From Pseudomonadota bacterium (GTDB lineage Bacteria > Pseudomonadota > Gammaproteobacteria > Burkholderiales > Burkholderiaceae_C), in the NCBI GenBank assembly GCA_018241185.1, contig JAFEEH010000239.1, positions 1 through 39,143 on the forward strand: 39,143 nucleotides of DNA, read 5' to 3'. The notes under the pieces are model-generated. The model saw only the letters and a list, made by a program, of their open reading frames with translations, was not told the origin of the DNA and made no database searches. Made by a program: the position numbers and the translations under genes. Within the stretch, counting starts at the first letter, position 1. Each line of letters starts with the position of its first letter. Below are positions 25,739-33,890 of the stretch, in pieces.

Positions 25739-25790
25739 GCGGGGAGGCAGGGGAGCCCGGATCGCGGATGGCGTCCAAGAACACGCGTGC

Positions 25791-25846
25791 GTTCACGCCG
25801 AGCTTGTCGAAGCGCCCCGCAGGACTTCGACAAGCGCAGTCCGAAC
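25791..25846. repeat. imperfect palindrome with an 11-bp core (CTTCGACAAGC type)
   Basis: GCTTGTCGAAG (25802-25812) and CTTCGACAAGC (25825-25835) form a perfect 11-bp stem with a 12-base loop. Flanking bases extend it imperfectly from GTTC at 25791 to GAAC at 25846. Elements with this core are common between genes in many proteobacteria. It sits in the 403-bp gap between DUF934 and cysH, which contains no gene. Confidence 0.7.
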
Positions 25847-25903
25847 GGCGGGTTGCTGATCGCGACCTGGTGTCAGCGGCAGATCGTCACGAACGTGACG
25901 AAT

Positions 25904-25937
25904 TCGGCCGCCAGGCCCGTCTGGCGGGCGCTGGCGG
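25904..25937. other. strong GC hairpin after the DUF934 gene
   Basis: Arms GGCCGCCAGGCCCG (25904-25917) and CGGGC-G-CTGGCGGCC (25923-25937) pair over 14 bp with one bulge. It lies 30 bp beyond the stop of the cysI-DUF934 transcript but has no T-run on that strand. The right arm plus flank (GGCGGGCGCTGGCGGCCGATT) matches dispersed repeat copy A with one mismatch, so it may be a remnant of that element. Confidence 0.5.
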
Positions 25938-25966
25938 CCGATTGCACTTTTCGTTTTCGGGGCGGT

Positions 25967-26359
25967 TCAGTCGCGTGCGAACAGCGGCTCGGGCTGCTGC
26001 GCATCGCCCTGGTAGTAGGCAGCGAAGCGGTCGAACTGGCGTTGCGCGGCGGAGGCGTCCACGCCTTCCTTGAGCACGGCGCTGGAGAAGCCCGTGCGCT
26101 GCATCTGCACCAACTGGTCGATCAGCACGTCACCCGTGGCGCGGATGTCGCCGGTGAAGCCCAGGCGCCGGCGCAGCAGGAAGGCCTGGCTGTAGGCGCG
26201 GCCGTCGGTGAATTTCGGGAACACGAGGTCGATGCGCTCGACGTCCTGCAGGCAGTTCTCGATCGCGAGCGGATCGGCGTCGTTGGCGAGCTGCAGCACC
26301 TTCGGGTCGCCGTCGTCGACGTGTTCCTCGGCGGCCAGGATCTTCAGCGTGCGGTTCAT
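25967..26359 (-). CDS. DUF934 family protein, sulfite-reductase-associated
   Basis: 130 residues. Proteins of this family almost always follow a nitrite/sulfite reductase hemoprotein gene and are thought to aid assimilatory sulfite reduction; the biochemical role is not established. Typical segments are IENCLQDVERIDLVFPKFTDGRAYSQAFLLR (in pieces), RRRLGFTGDIRATGDVLIDQ and QMQRTGFSSAVL. It overlaps cysI by 4 bp (ATGA), so it is translationally coupled. Confidence 0.9.
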   Translation of the reverse strand: MNRTLKILAAEEHVDDGDPKVLQLANDADPLAIENCLQDVERIDLVFPKFTDGRAYSQAFLLRRRLGFTGDIRATGDVLIDQLVQMQRTGFSSAVLKEGVDASAAQRQFDRFAAYYQGDAQQPEPLFARD

Positions 26360-28137
26360 GCCGACACCTCCTCGGCCTTGAAGCGCGCACCGTTGGCGGC
26401 CGCCTTGAACGGATCGTGGCCCACGCGGCGCAGCGTGTCGATGAAGGTCTCGCCGGCGTTGCGGGTGTCGCGGTAGGTGTTGAGCACCGCCTCGATCACG
26501 TCCGGCACCTCGGCCGCAGAGAACGAGGGGCCGACCACCTTGCCGGCCTGCGCCGGGCCGCTCAGGTCCGAACCATCGGAGCCCGCGAGCGTGACCTGGT
26601 ACCACTCCTTGCCGTCCTTGTCGACGCCGAGGATGCCGATGTGGCCGCTGTGGTGGTGCCCGCAGCTGTTGATGCAGCCGCTGATGTGCAGGTCGATCTC
26701 GCCCAGGTCGTCGAGTTCGTCCAGGTCCTGGTAGCGCTCGGTGATGGCTTCGGCCACGGGAATCGAGCGCGCATTGGCCAGCGCGCAGAAGTCGCCGCCG
26801 GGGCAGGCGATCATGTCGGTGAGCAGGTGCACGTTGGCGCTGGCGAAGCCGGCCGCGCGGGCGGCGAGCCACAGGGCGTGCAGGTCTTCGGCGTGCACCC
26901 AGGGCAGCAGCACGTTCTGGTCGTGCGTCACGCGCACTTCACCGGCCGAGAAGCGGTCGGCCAGCGCGGCCACCGTGTCGAGCTGGTCGGCGTTCGCATC
27001 GCCCGGCGCCTGACTCAGTCGCTTGAAGGACAGCGTGACGGCGCGCAGGGCGGGGTTCTTGTGCGGTGCCACGTTGCGCTGCAGCCAGCGCGCGAACTGC
27101 ACGTCGTCGGCGGCCTGTTCGCGCAGGGCGGCCTCGGTGGCCTCGGCGCTCTGGTACACGCGCTGCGCGAGGGCAGGCGGCACGAAGGAGGCGGCCACGC
27201 GGTCGAACTCGGCCTGCGTGATGGTGTGCGGTGCGCCGTCGTGCGCGACGATCTGCTGGTACTCGGCCTCGACGTCGTCGATGTAGCGCTGGCCCTCGGC
27301 CTTCACCAGGATCTTGATGCGGGCCTTGTAGATGTTGTCGCGGCGGCCGTAGCGGTTGTAGACGCGGATCACGGCCTCGAGGTAATTCATGATCTGCTGC
27401 CAGGGCAGGAACTCGCGCAGCACCGTGCCCACGATCGGCGTGCGGCCCATGCCGCCGCCCACCTGCACGCGGAAACCGATCTCGCCCGCGTCGTTCTTGA
27501 GCAGCTTCAGGCCGACGTCGTGCCAGCCGGTGGCAGCGCGGTCCTCGGCGGCGCCGGTGATCGCTATCTTGAACTTGCGCGGCAGGAAGGCGAACTCGGG
27601 GTGCAGCGTGCTCCACTGCCGCATGATCTCGGCGTAGGGGCGGGGGTCGACCACCTCGTCGACCGCCACGCCGGCGCGCTCGTCGCTGGTGATGTTGCGG
27701 ATGCAGTTGCCGCTGGTCTGGATGCCGTGCATGTCGACCGAGGCCAGCAGGTCCATCACGTCGGCCGACTTGGCCAGCGGGATCCAGTTGTACTGGACGT
27801 TCTGCCGCGTGGTGAAGTGCGCGTAGTGCGTGGGCAGCTTGTGCGAGCCCAGCTTGCCCTGGGTCTCGATGGCGGTCTTGTAGACCTCGGCCTCGGGCTC
27901 GTCGTACTCGCGCGCGATCTTCGCGAGCACGCGCAGCTGGCGGCTGCTGAGTTCGCCGTAGGGCACGGCCACGCGCAGCATCGGCGCGTAGCGCTGCACG
28001 TACCAGCCGTTCTGCAGGCGCAGCGGGCGGAACTCGTCTTCGGGCAGCTTGCCCGCTTGCCAGCGCTCGAGCTGGTCGCGGAATTGCGCGGCCCGAAGGC
28101 GCACGAACTGGCGGTCGAAATCTGTGTACTGGTACAT
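26356..28137 (-). CDS. assimilatory sulfite reductase hemoprotein (CysI-type)
   Basis: Six-electron reduction of sulfite to sulfide. 593 residues with two ferredoxin-like half domains and the siroheme/4Fe-4S cysteines Cys445, Cys451, Cys488 and Cys492 (ACPGGDFC and SGCINSCGHHHSGH). The TSGNCIRNIT segment near 141-150 binds siroheme. No flavoprotein subunit cysJ is nearby; the sequence fits the ferredoxin-linked nitrite/sulfite reductase class. It could in principle be a nitrite reductase, but the cys context makes sulfite far more likely. First gene of the cys cluster, with a CysB-like promoter module upstream. Confidence 0.93.
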   Translation of the reverse strand: MYQYTDFDRQFVRLRAAQFRDQLERWQAGKLPEDEFRPLRLQNGWYVQRYAPMLRVAVPYGELSSRQLRVLAKIAREYDEPEAEVYKTAIETQGKLGSHKLPTHYAHFTTRQNVQYNWIPLAKSADVMDLLASVDMHGIQTSGNCIRNITSDERAGVAVDEVVDPRPYAEIMRQWSTLHPEFAFLPRKFKIAITGAAEDRAATGWHDVGLKLLKNDAGEIGFRVQVGGGMGRTPIVGTVLREFLPWQQIMNYLEAVIRVYNRYGRRDNIYKARIKILVKAEGQRYIDDVEAEYQQIVAHDGAPHTITQAEFDRVAASFVPPALAQRVYQSAEATEAALREQAADDVQFARWLQRNVAPHKNPALRAVTLSFKRLSQAPGDANADQLDTVAALADRFSAGEVRVTHDQNVLLPWVHAEDLHALWLAARAAGFASANVHLLTDMIACPGGDFCALANARSIPVAEAITERYQDLDELDDLGEIDLHISGCINSCGHHHSGHIGILGVDKDGKEWYQVTLAGSDGSDLSGPAQAGKVVGPSFSAAEVPDVIEAVLNTYRDTRNAGETFIDTLRRVGHDPFKAAANGARFKAEEVSA

Positions 28138-28209
28138 CGTGTGGCGGTCGGAAGGCCCGTCGGGAGGTGGCGGCGCGGCCGCAGGCGCCAGCCTTCGGAG
28201 GAAGGCGGA

Positions 28210-28327
28210 ACTCTAGGGGCAGCGCTTATGAAAGCAAACGATTTTCTGGTTCGCGCCTTATGCGGATAAGCATATGCACCAGCAACCATGCGGGTTGCAG
28301 GCCCTTGGACGCCGCTTGCCGGATAAG
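28210..28327 (-). promoter_or_regulatory. cysI promoter with CysB-like activator module
   Basis: On the minus strand: -35 TTGCTT (complement of 28232-28237), 16-bp spacer, -10 TAGAGT (complement of 28210-28215), about 73 bp before the cysI ATG. The dyad TTATGCGGATAA is at 28258-28269. GGATAAG copies at 28264-28270 and 28321-28327 are 57 bp apart. The block matches the cysH module closely, including the shared CGTTTGCTTTCATAAG. Confidence 0.7.
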
Positions 28328-28353
28328 GGCGGCGGGGGCGCGAACCCGCGATT

Positions 28354-29910
28354 CTAGGAAGTGCCCGCCCGGCCTGCAGGCGTGCCCGAACCGGCCGAGA
28401 GGTCGGCCTGGATCTCCTCCAGCCGGCGCCCGCGCGTCTCCACGCCGGCGAGGCCCAGCAGCAGCGCCGCCACGGCCATGGGCACGGCGATGAGCGTGGC
28501 CGACAGCGCCAGGTGGCCGAACACGCCCAGCACCCCGAAGCCCGCGCCGATGATGCCGCCGGCCTTGGAGCTCGCGGCGATCAGGCCTGAGCCGGTGCCG
28601 CGCAGGTGCACCGGGTAGATCTCGGCGGCGTAGGGGATCAGCATCGCGATCACACCGCTGGCGCTGAGCAGCAGCAGCGCCGTGGCCGCCACCATCGCGG
28701 CCGGCGACTGCACCCGCAGCACGGCAATGACGCCGAAGACGGCCAGCGCGAAGGCGGTGAGGGCGATGAAGAGCACCAGCGCCTTCACGCTGCTCCAGCG
28801 GTGGTAGAGCCAGATCACGAGCGCGGTGCCGGGCAGCGCCAGCAGGGCCGAGCGCGCGAGCAGCGCGTTGGCCGCGCCGGTGTCCATGCCCATCGCGCCC
28901 AGGTTGGTAGGCAGCCACAGCAGGAAGCCGAAGTTCGCCAGGCCCCAGGCCAGGCCGCAGACGATCAGGCCCCAGGTGATGCGCGCATGCGGCCCGCGCA
29001 GCAGCGCGCGCACGCCGCCGGCCGGGGGCTCGGGCTCTACCACGACGGCGGCGTCGGTCGGTGAGGCGGTCGCTGCGGCGCCCGAGAAACGCGCCAGCAC
29101 CGCACGGGCCGCGTCGGGCAGCCCCGCGTTGGCCAGGAAGCGCGGCGACTCCGGGATGTAGCGCCCCAGAAAGATGATCAGCAACCCGGTGGGCAGGCCC
29201 AGCAGCCACAACGCGCGCCAGCTGAACAGGGGCACCAGCAGGTCGGCCGAGCCGGCGGCCAGCAGGTAGCCGGCCGAGGTGCCGATGCCGCCCAGCGCCA
29301 CCAGCAGCCAGCCGCGATGCGCGGCGGGCACGGTCTCGGCCATCAGCGTGAAGGCGATCGGCAGCAGCCCGCCGGCCGAGGCGCCCATGAGGAAGCACAT
29401 CGCCAGGTTCCAGCCGAAGGTCGGCATCGCGCCGCAGATGGCGGTGCCGATGAACATCAGCGCCGACAGCAGGATCGCCGAGCGGCGCCCGAACATGTCG
29501 GCCAGCCGGCCCCAGAGCACCGAGCCCACGGTGGTGCCGGTGAGCGCGACCAGCGCGAGGATGCCGGCCGTTTCCTTGCTGATGGCGTATTCGCGCGTCA
29601 TGCCCGGCATGACGAAGCCCAGCGTCGCCGGCTTGAGCACGTCCACCGCCAGCGCGACGACCAGCACCACGACAAGCTTCCAGTGCTCGGCATTGAGCGG
29701 CACGCCGTCGGCCAGGTGGAACTGCAGCGGCTGCGCAGGGTGAAGGCGCGCACGCAGCTGGGCGATGCGCGGCATCAGCCCGTAGGCCGCCAGCAGCACG
29801 CCCAGCGGGATCATGGCCATGCCCACGAGCATGGGCGCGTCCATCTCCATGCCCACCATCTCGTAGCCGGTATGGCGGCCCATGAGGAACATGGGCGCGT
29901 GCGCGAGCAC
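28354..29910 (-). CDS. MFS transporter with frameshifted N-terminus
   Basis: 518 residues from a GTG at 29910. Major-facilitator motif A is present ([13 protein letters not shown]), a second copy-like [10 protein letters not shown] follows helix 6, and about 12 core helices plus two N-terminal hydrophobic segments are visible, ending [11 protein letters not shown]. The GTG lies inside what looks like the first membrane helix. The same frame continues upstream ([15 protein letters not shown]) but meets a stop without a standard start codon. An ATG at 30020 with AGGA at good spacing is in another frame; one extra C in a run of seven (29973-29979) would join them. So this is either a broken gene, a phase-variable one or a sequencing error. 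Substrate unknown. Confidence 0.75.
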   Translation of the reverse strand: MLAHAPMFLMGRHTGYEMVGMEMDAPMLVGMAMIPLGVLLAAYGLMPRIAQLRARLHPAQPLQFHLADGVPLNAEHWKLVVVLVVALAVDVLKPATLGFVMPGMTREYAISKETAGILALVALTGTTVGSVLWGRLADMFGRRSAILLSALMFIGTAICGAMPTFGWNLAMCFLMGASAGGLLPIAFTLMAETVPAAHRGWLLVALGGIGTSAGYLLAAGSADLLVPLFSWRALWLLGLPTGLLIIFLGRYIPESPRFLANAGLPDAARAVLARFSGAAATASPTDAAVVVEPEPPAGGVRALLRGPHARITWGLIVCGLAWGLANFGFLLWLPTNLGAMGMDTGAANALLARSALLALPGTALVIWLYHRWSSVKALVLFIALTAFALAVFGVIAVLRVQSPAAMVAATALLLLSASGVIAMLIPYAAEIYPVHLRGTGSGLIAASSKAGGIIGAGFGVLGVFGHLALSATLIAVPMAVAALLLGLAGVETRGRRLEEIQADLSAGSGTPAGRAGTS

Positions 29911-29972
29911 GCCGCCGATGATCGCGAGGCAACCGGCCCAGAAGGCCAGCGGATGGTGCAGGGAGAAGTCGT

Positions 29973-29979
29973 GGGGGGG
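29973..29979 (-). other. poly-C tract at the frameshift of the MFS gene
   Basis: Seven C residues on the coding strand. With eight, the well-initiated frame from 30020 ([16 protein letters not shown]) runs straight into the transporter frame. The tract is therefore the probable site of a deletion, slipped-strand switch or base-calling error. Confidence 0.65.
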
Positions 29980-30049
29980 AGCGCAACGCGGGAGGGGGAC
30001 GATGGCGGCGGGGCCCGCATGCTACGCGGTCCTGCCGCCGGCGCATCGG

Positions 30050-30817
30050 TCAGCGGCACATCGGCCAGCCGCCGACCTCCAGGTGGAAATGGTCGGCATG
30101 CACCGCGTTGTAGCCGGGGCCCAGTACCCCGTCGAAGCTGCGGCAGGCGCCGGCCTGCAGGTCGAACAAGAAGGCCTGCACCGGGTCGGCGGCGCCGCGC
30201 CCGTCGGACCAGGGCCGTGCGGCATCGCGCCGCAGGACCAGCGTGCGCCCGCCTTCGAGCGTGACGCCCGAGACGTCGAGCGCATCGGCGGTGGCATGGC
30301 GGCTGCGGCGCCCCGTCGCACGCCCGTCGCCACTGTTGATGTCGCGGCACGCATAGCTGCCCAGGTGCTGCACCGAGGTGGCCGGCCGCCCGAAACGGCG
30401 GCGCGCCAGCGGCTGCAGTTCGTGCCGCTCCCACAGCGCGAAGGACAGGGCGGCGCGGCAGCTCAGCAGTGTGGGTGTGCCCAGGGCCACCTCGCGGCCG
30501 GCGCGCAGGCGCACGGCGTTGTCGAGCCCGCAGCCGCGCTGCAGCGGGCGGTCGGGCACGGGGTCGAAGCGCAGGCCCGCGGCCTGCAGCGCCACCAGGC
30601 AGGCGGCCGGGTCGGCGCGCGTGCGCCGCAGCTTCAGCGGCGTGAGCCAGTTGGGCGCCTCTGCCACATCCAGCGGCGCGAAGGGATCGTGGCGCGGCGG
30701 CAGCGTGAGCAGGCCGGCTCCTCGCAAGCCCCACACCGCGGCCGCGGCCGACAGCGCCATCGCCAGCAGCCAGGGCCGGCGGCGGCGAGGGCGTGGCGAG
30801 CCGGGATCGGTGGGCAT
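30050..30817 (-). CDS. extensin-like C-terminal domain protein
   Basis: 255 residues. A basic N-terminus (RPRRRRPW) and a membrane segment ([21 protein letters not shown]) suggest anchoring in the inner membrane facing the periplasm. The extensin-like domain follows at about 60-255: [59 protein letters not shown] and [16 protein letters not shown]. The His/Asp pattern recalls D-Ala-D-Ala metallopeptidases, so a cell-wall role is possible but unproven. The ATG at 30817 lies at the edge of a diverged repeat copy. It ends 29 bp before the ATG at 30020. Confidence 0.85.
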   Translation of the reverse strand: MPTDPGSPRPRRRRPWLLAMALSAAAAVWGLRGAGLLTLPPRHDPFAPLDVAEAPNWLTPLKLRRTRADPAACLVALQAAGLRFDPVPDRPLQRGCGLDNAVRLRAGREVALGTPTLLSCRAALSFALWERHELQPLARRRFGRPATSVQHLGSYACRDINSGDGRATGRRSRHATADALDVSGVTLEGGRTLVLRRDAARPWSDGRGAADPVQAFLFDLQAGACRSFDGVLGPGYNAVHADHFHLEVGGWPMCR

Positions 30818-30818
30818 G

Positions 30819-30880
30819 GATTTGAAGGAAAAGTGGCCGTAGCGCCCGTCGGGCGTGCGTGGAATGCTATCAAAAGAGAA
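30819..30880 (-). repeat. diverged dispersed repeat, copy D
   Basis: On the minus strand CTTTTGATAGC, then GGGCGCT and CACTTTTCC to AAATCC, aligning without gaps to most of copy C at roughly 65 % identity. It ends two bases before the ATG of the extensin-like gene and probably supplies its leader. The weaker match makes this copy less certain. Confidence 0.45.
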
Positions 30881-30919
30881 GCATCCGTTTCGTTGTCCCC
30901 CCGCCCGCCACAATGCCGC

Positions 30920-31438
30920 ATGGACCTCGACCTGCGCACGCTGACCCGACGCTTTGCCCAGCCGGGCCGGCTGGAGGCCATCCACCTGCGTCCCGCGCGG
31001 CGGGCGCCAGTGCAGGTGGTGCACGAAGCCACCGCCATCGCCGGCCGCGGGCTGGACGGCGACCGCAGCGCCCGGACGTCCACGCTGGGCGGCAAGCGGC
31101 AGGTCACGCTGCTGCAGGCCGAGCATCTGCCCGTGATTGCCGCGCTGGCCGCGCGTCCGCACGTGGAGGCCGCAGACCTGCGGCGCAACCTCGTGGTGTC
31201 GGGCCTGAACCTCATCGCCGCGCGTGCGCTGTTTCGCGACCAGCCGATGGTGCTGCGCATCGGCGATGCGGCGGTGCTGGAGCTCAGCGGCCCCTGCGAG
31301 CCCTGCTCGCGCATGGAGGAACTGCTGGGTCCGGGCGGCTACAACGCGCTGCGCGGCCATGGCGGCATGACCGCGCGCGTGCTCGCCGGTGGTGTGCTGC
31401 GTGTGGGCGATGCGGTGCGCTGCGAGCCGGGAGACTAG
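30920..31438 (+). CDS. MOSC-domain protein
   Basis: 172 residues. MOSC domains bind molybdenum cofactor or carry sulfur in YiiM/mARC-like proteins. Seen here are [42 protein letters not shown] and the hallmark cysteines in [16 protein letters not shown], followed by [15 protein letters not shown]. It stands alone between the divergent extensin-like gene and a convergent deacetylase gene whose stop it overlaps by 4 bp. It probably detoxifies N-hydroxylated or sulfur compounds with a YcbX/YiiM-like role; the substrate is unknown. Confidence 0.9.
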   Translation: MDLDLRTLTRRFAQPGRLEAIHLRPARRAPVQVVHEATAIAGRGLDGDRSARTSTLGGKRQVTLLQAEHLPVIAALAARPHVEAADLRRNLVVSGLNLIAARALFRDQPMVLRIGDAAVLELSGPCEPCSRMEELLGPGGYNALRGHGGMTARVLAGGVLRVGDAVRCEPGD

Positions 31439-32295
31439 CGCGCGAGGCTCGAGCGAGCGAGCGCGCTGTGCGACAGCGGGCGCAGCTGCACCTGCACGTC
31501 GGCCACCTGCACCACTGGCTTCAGCAGCGCGAGCGCCGACAGTTCCCGCACCCGGGCTTCGCCCACCGCATCGCCATCGACCGCGCGCACCGAGGGGTGG
31601 CACATCAGCACATCGCCAGCGCGACCCTGTATCAACCAGGCCTGCAAGCGGCGCAGGTAGGCGCCGCGGCCGCCGTCGAAGCCGTACACGCCGAGCAGGT
31701 GGCGGCTCATGGGCAGCCCGCGGTGGCGTGCCAGCGCCTCCAGGCCGGGCCCGCCCAGCGCATGGATCAGGCGCTGCTTGGCAGGCACCTTCGGCGATGG
31801 ACCTGCAGGCCGCGTGCTGCGCAGCCACGGAAGCGCGCCGGGGTAGCGCGTCGACAGCGCCTCCACGAGTTGCTCGCGCACGCCCGGCAACTGGTGCACA
31901 TGGCGGTGGCCGTCGACGTGCGCGGGCGCACGGCCCATGGCCTGGTCGAAGCGGTCGAGCTGTGCGTCGATGGCGGCGCGCACGGCCTTCAGGTCGAGCT
32001 GGCGCGCCAGGCTGCGCAGGACCAGGCCGCGCAGCGGCGCCTCCGCGGGCGAGGCGTCCACGGCCGTGAGGTCCAGGTGCAGGCCGACGTCGGCCTGCGT
32101 CGGCGGCAGCACGCGCAGGCGCCGGGCGCCGGGCAGCCAGGCTGAACGCAGCACCATGCAGCTGGTGGCCGTGACGGCGCCGCGCTCGATCAACGCCAGC
32201 ACGGCCTGGTTGACCCCCTCCGACAGGCCGTAGTCGTCGGCGCAGATGCACAGGGTGCGGGCTTCACCGGCTCCGTCCTGGGCGAGCCAGCTCAT
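31435..32295 (-). CDS. YdjC/ChbG-HpnK family deacetylase (NaxD/LgmC-like)
   Basis: 286 residues of the metal-dependent carbohydrate deacetylase family. Metal and catalytic residues are visible: Asp20-Asp21 in CADDYGLS, His73 in GLHLDLT, and His126, His130, His132 and His134 in [12 protein letters not shown]. Family members deacetylate N-acetyl sugars; NaxD acts on undecaprenyl-phosphate-linked N-acetylgalactosamine. It overlaps the ArnT-like gene by 4 bp and is last in an operon with a polyprenyl glycosyltransferase and a lipid A-type transferase, which supports the NaxD-like role over chitooligosaccharide or hopanoid functions. Confidence 0.85.
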   Translation of the reverse strand: MSWLAQDGAGEARTLCICADDYGLSEGVNQAVLALIERGAVTATSCMVLRSAWLPGARRLRVLPPTQADVGLHLDLTAVDASPAEAPLRGLVLRSLARQLDLKAVRAAIDAQLDRFDQAMGRAPAHVDGHRHVHQLPGVREQLVEALSTRYPGALPWLRSTRPAGPSPKVPAKQRLIHALGGPGLEALARHRGLPMSRHLLGVYGFDGGRGAYLRRLQAWLIQGRAGDVLMCHPSVRAVDGDAVGEARVRELSALALLKPVVQVADVQVQLRPLSHSALARSSLAR

Positions 32296-33890
32296 GCGGG
32301 CGCTCCTGCGAGCGAGGCGGCGCCCGGCGTGTCGGCGTGGGACAGGCAGTCTGCAGCTTCACCGGGCTGCCCGTCGTGACGCCACACGGCGATGTGGGCG
32401 TTGGACGTGACCGGTGTCATGCCCAGCACCCACGGCGCGAAGGCCTGGGCGTTCGTCGGGCCGATGACCCAGCTGCGTCCTGCGGCGCACACGGCCGCCG
32501 GCTGCGCCTCGATCGGCTGCAGGAGCCGCGTCGCAGCGTCGGCGTCGAAGCCGGCGGCGTCGGCCAGCTCCTTGCGCCAGTTGTCGCTCGCCTGCGCCAC
32601 CTCGGGCCGCCAGTCGGCCGCCACGACCACCGGCGCCGGCATGCGCCAATAGAAGGGCAGCTCGTAGAAGTACTGGTCCAGCATGACCACCCGGTCGCCC
32701 GGCGCCACGGCCTGGCCGGCCGGCAGGCGAAGGGTGGCGTCGGGCGGCGTGCCGAGGCGGGCCGCCAGCACCACGCTGCCCAGGCACGCCAGCGCGGCAG
32801 CGCCGACCGTCGCTCCGAGCAGGCGGCGGCCGGTCGGCCCGGTGGCGGCGCGTCCGGCGAAGCGCGCGATGCCGGCGGCCAGCGGCGGCAGGGCGGGCAG
32901 CACGTAGCCGATGAGCTTGGAGCGGGGCAGCGAGAAGAACAGAACGACCACCACGGCCCAGGCCAGCATGAGCAGGTCGACGTCGTCGAGCCGGCGGCGC
33001 GCCAGGCCCGGCTCGCCCGCCGGCCGCCGCCTGGCGGCCAGCAGCCACGCCGACCATGGCAGGCACAGGCCCAGCAGCACCGGCAGGTAGAACCAGAAGG
33101 GGTGCTCGTTGTTGAAGCCGCTCGCCGCGAAGCGCCGGAAGTGCTGGGTGATGACGAAGTAGTCGAAGAAGGCCGGAAAGTGCCGCTGCATGGCGACGAA
33201 CCACGGCCCGGCGATCGCGAGCAGCAACAGCCAGCCCGGCCACCACGCGGCCAGCCGCAGCACGCGCGGCCGCCGGCTGATCAGGGCCCAGAGCCCGTAC
33301 ACGCCCGCCGGCAGCACCACACCGATCAGGCCCTTGGCCAGCAGCCCCAGCGCAGCGGACGCGAAGGCCAGCGCCAGCGCACCGCGCCAGGGCCGGTTGC
33401 GCTCCCAGGCCATGGCGGCGTCCGCGGCCGCCAGCACGCAGGCGCCGATGCAGCCGGCCACCAGCATGTCGAGGTTGGCGAACTGCGCCCCCACGTAGAA
33501 GAAGGGTGCGCTGCACAGCATCGCCGTCGCCAGGCGGGCTTGCGCGCGCGAGACGTGACGGCGCAGGAACCAGAAGAGCGAGCCCGCCGCCATCCAGGCG
33601 CCCACCAGCGAAGGCAGCCGCGCCACCCATGGATGCGGACCCGCGACGGCCATGGCCGCGGCGCCGATCCAATAGAAGAGCGGCGGCTTGTGGAAGAAGG
33701 GCAGCCCGTTCAGGCGCGGCACCAGCCAGTCGCCCGACTGCAGCATCGCGTAGGCCACGCCGGCGTAGCGGCCCTCGTCGGGCGACGTCAGCGGCCGCCA
33801 GCCGATGCTCAGCGCCAACCAGAGCGCCGCGACGAGCAGGAAGGTCGCATCGCCGCGCGCGCCGCGTGGCCGCGGCGGCGCGGGGGTCAT
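32292..33890 (-). CDS. ArnT-like lipid A glycosyltransferase (GT83/GT39)
   Basis: 532-residue polytopic membrane protein of the PMT/ArnT fold. The periplasmic-loop acidic motif is SPDEGRYAGVAYAML (Asp38-Glu39), then LNGLPFFHKPPLFYW, followed by about 11 membrane helices and a periplasmic C-terminal domain. ArnT-type enzymes move a sugar from undecaprenyl phosphate to a lipid A phosphate. The arn genes for aminoarabinose synthesis are absent, and a deacetylase gene follows, so a hexosamine is more likely than aminoarabinose. ATGA overlaps join it to both neighbours. Confidence 0.88.
   Translation of the reverse strand: MTPAPPRPRGARGDATFLLVAALWLALSIGWRPLTSPDEGRYAGVAYAMLQSGDWLVPRLNGLPFFHKPPLFYWIGAAAMAVAGPHPWVARLPSLVGAWMAAGSLFWFLRRHVSRAQARLATAMLCSAPFFYVGAQFANLDMLVAGCIGACVLAAADAAMAWERNRPWRGALALAFASAALGLLAKGLIGVVLPAGVYGLWALISRRPRVLRLAAWWPGWLLLLAIAGPWFVAMQRHFPAFFDYFVITQHFRRFAASGFNNEHPFWFYLPVLLGLCLPWSAWLLAARRRPAGEPGLARRRLDDVDLLMLAWAVVVVLFFSLPRSKLIGYVLPALPPLAAGIARFAGRAATGPTGRRLLGATVGAAALACLGSVVLAARLGTPPDATLRLPAGQAVAPGDRVVMLDQYFYELPFYWRMPAPVVVAADWRPEVAQASDNWRKELADAAGFDADAATRLLQPIEAQPAAVCAAGRSWVIGPTNAQAFAPWVLGMTPVTSNAHIAVWRHDGQPGEAADCLSHADTPGAASLAGAPA

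Noticed and set aside
26416-28269. A 617-residue open frame on the plus strand
   Set aside because: Antisense to cysI, which has all siroheme-cluster cysteines; the translation is His/Val/Ala repeats typical of antisense high-GC frames.
28354-29910. MFS gene as a clear pseudogene
   Set aside because: Apart from the missing start, the frame is intact with all membrane helices, so a single-base sequencing error or phase variation is at least as likely.
30817-32251. Long N-terminal extension of the extensin-like protein
   Set aside because: It would run antisense through the MOSC gene and over the deacetylase gene; the ATG at 30817 followed by a basic stretch and membrane anchor is the sensible start.
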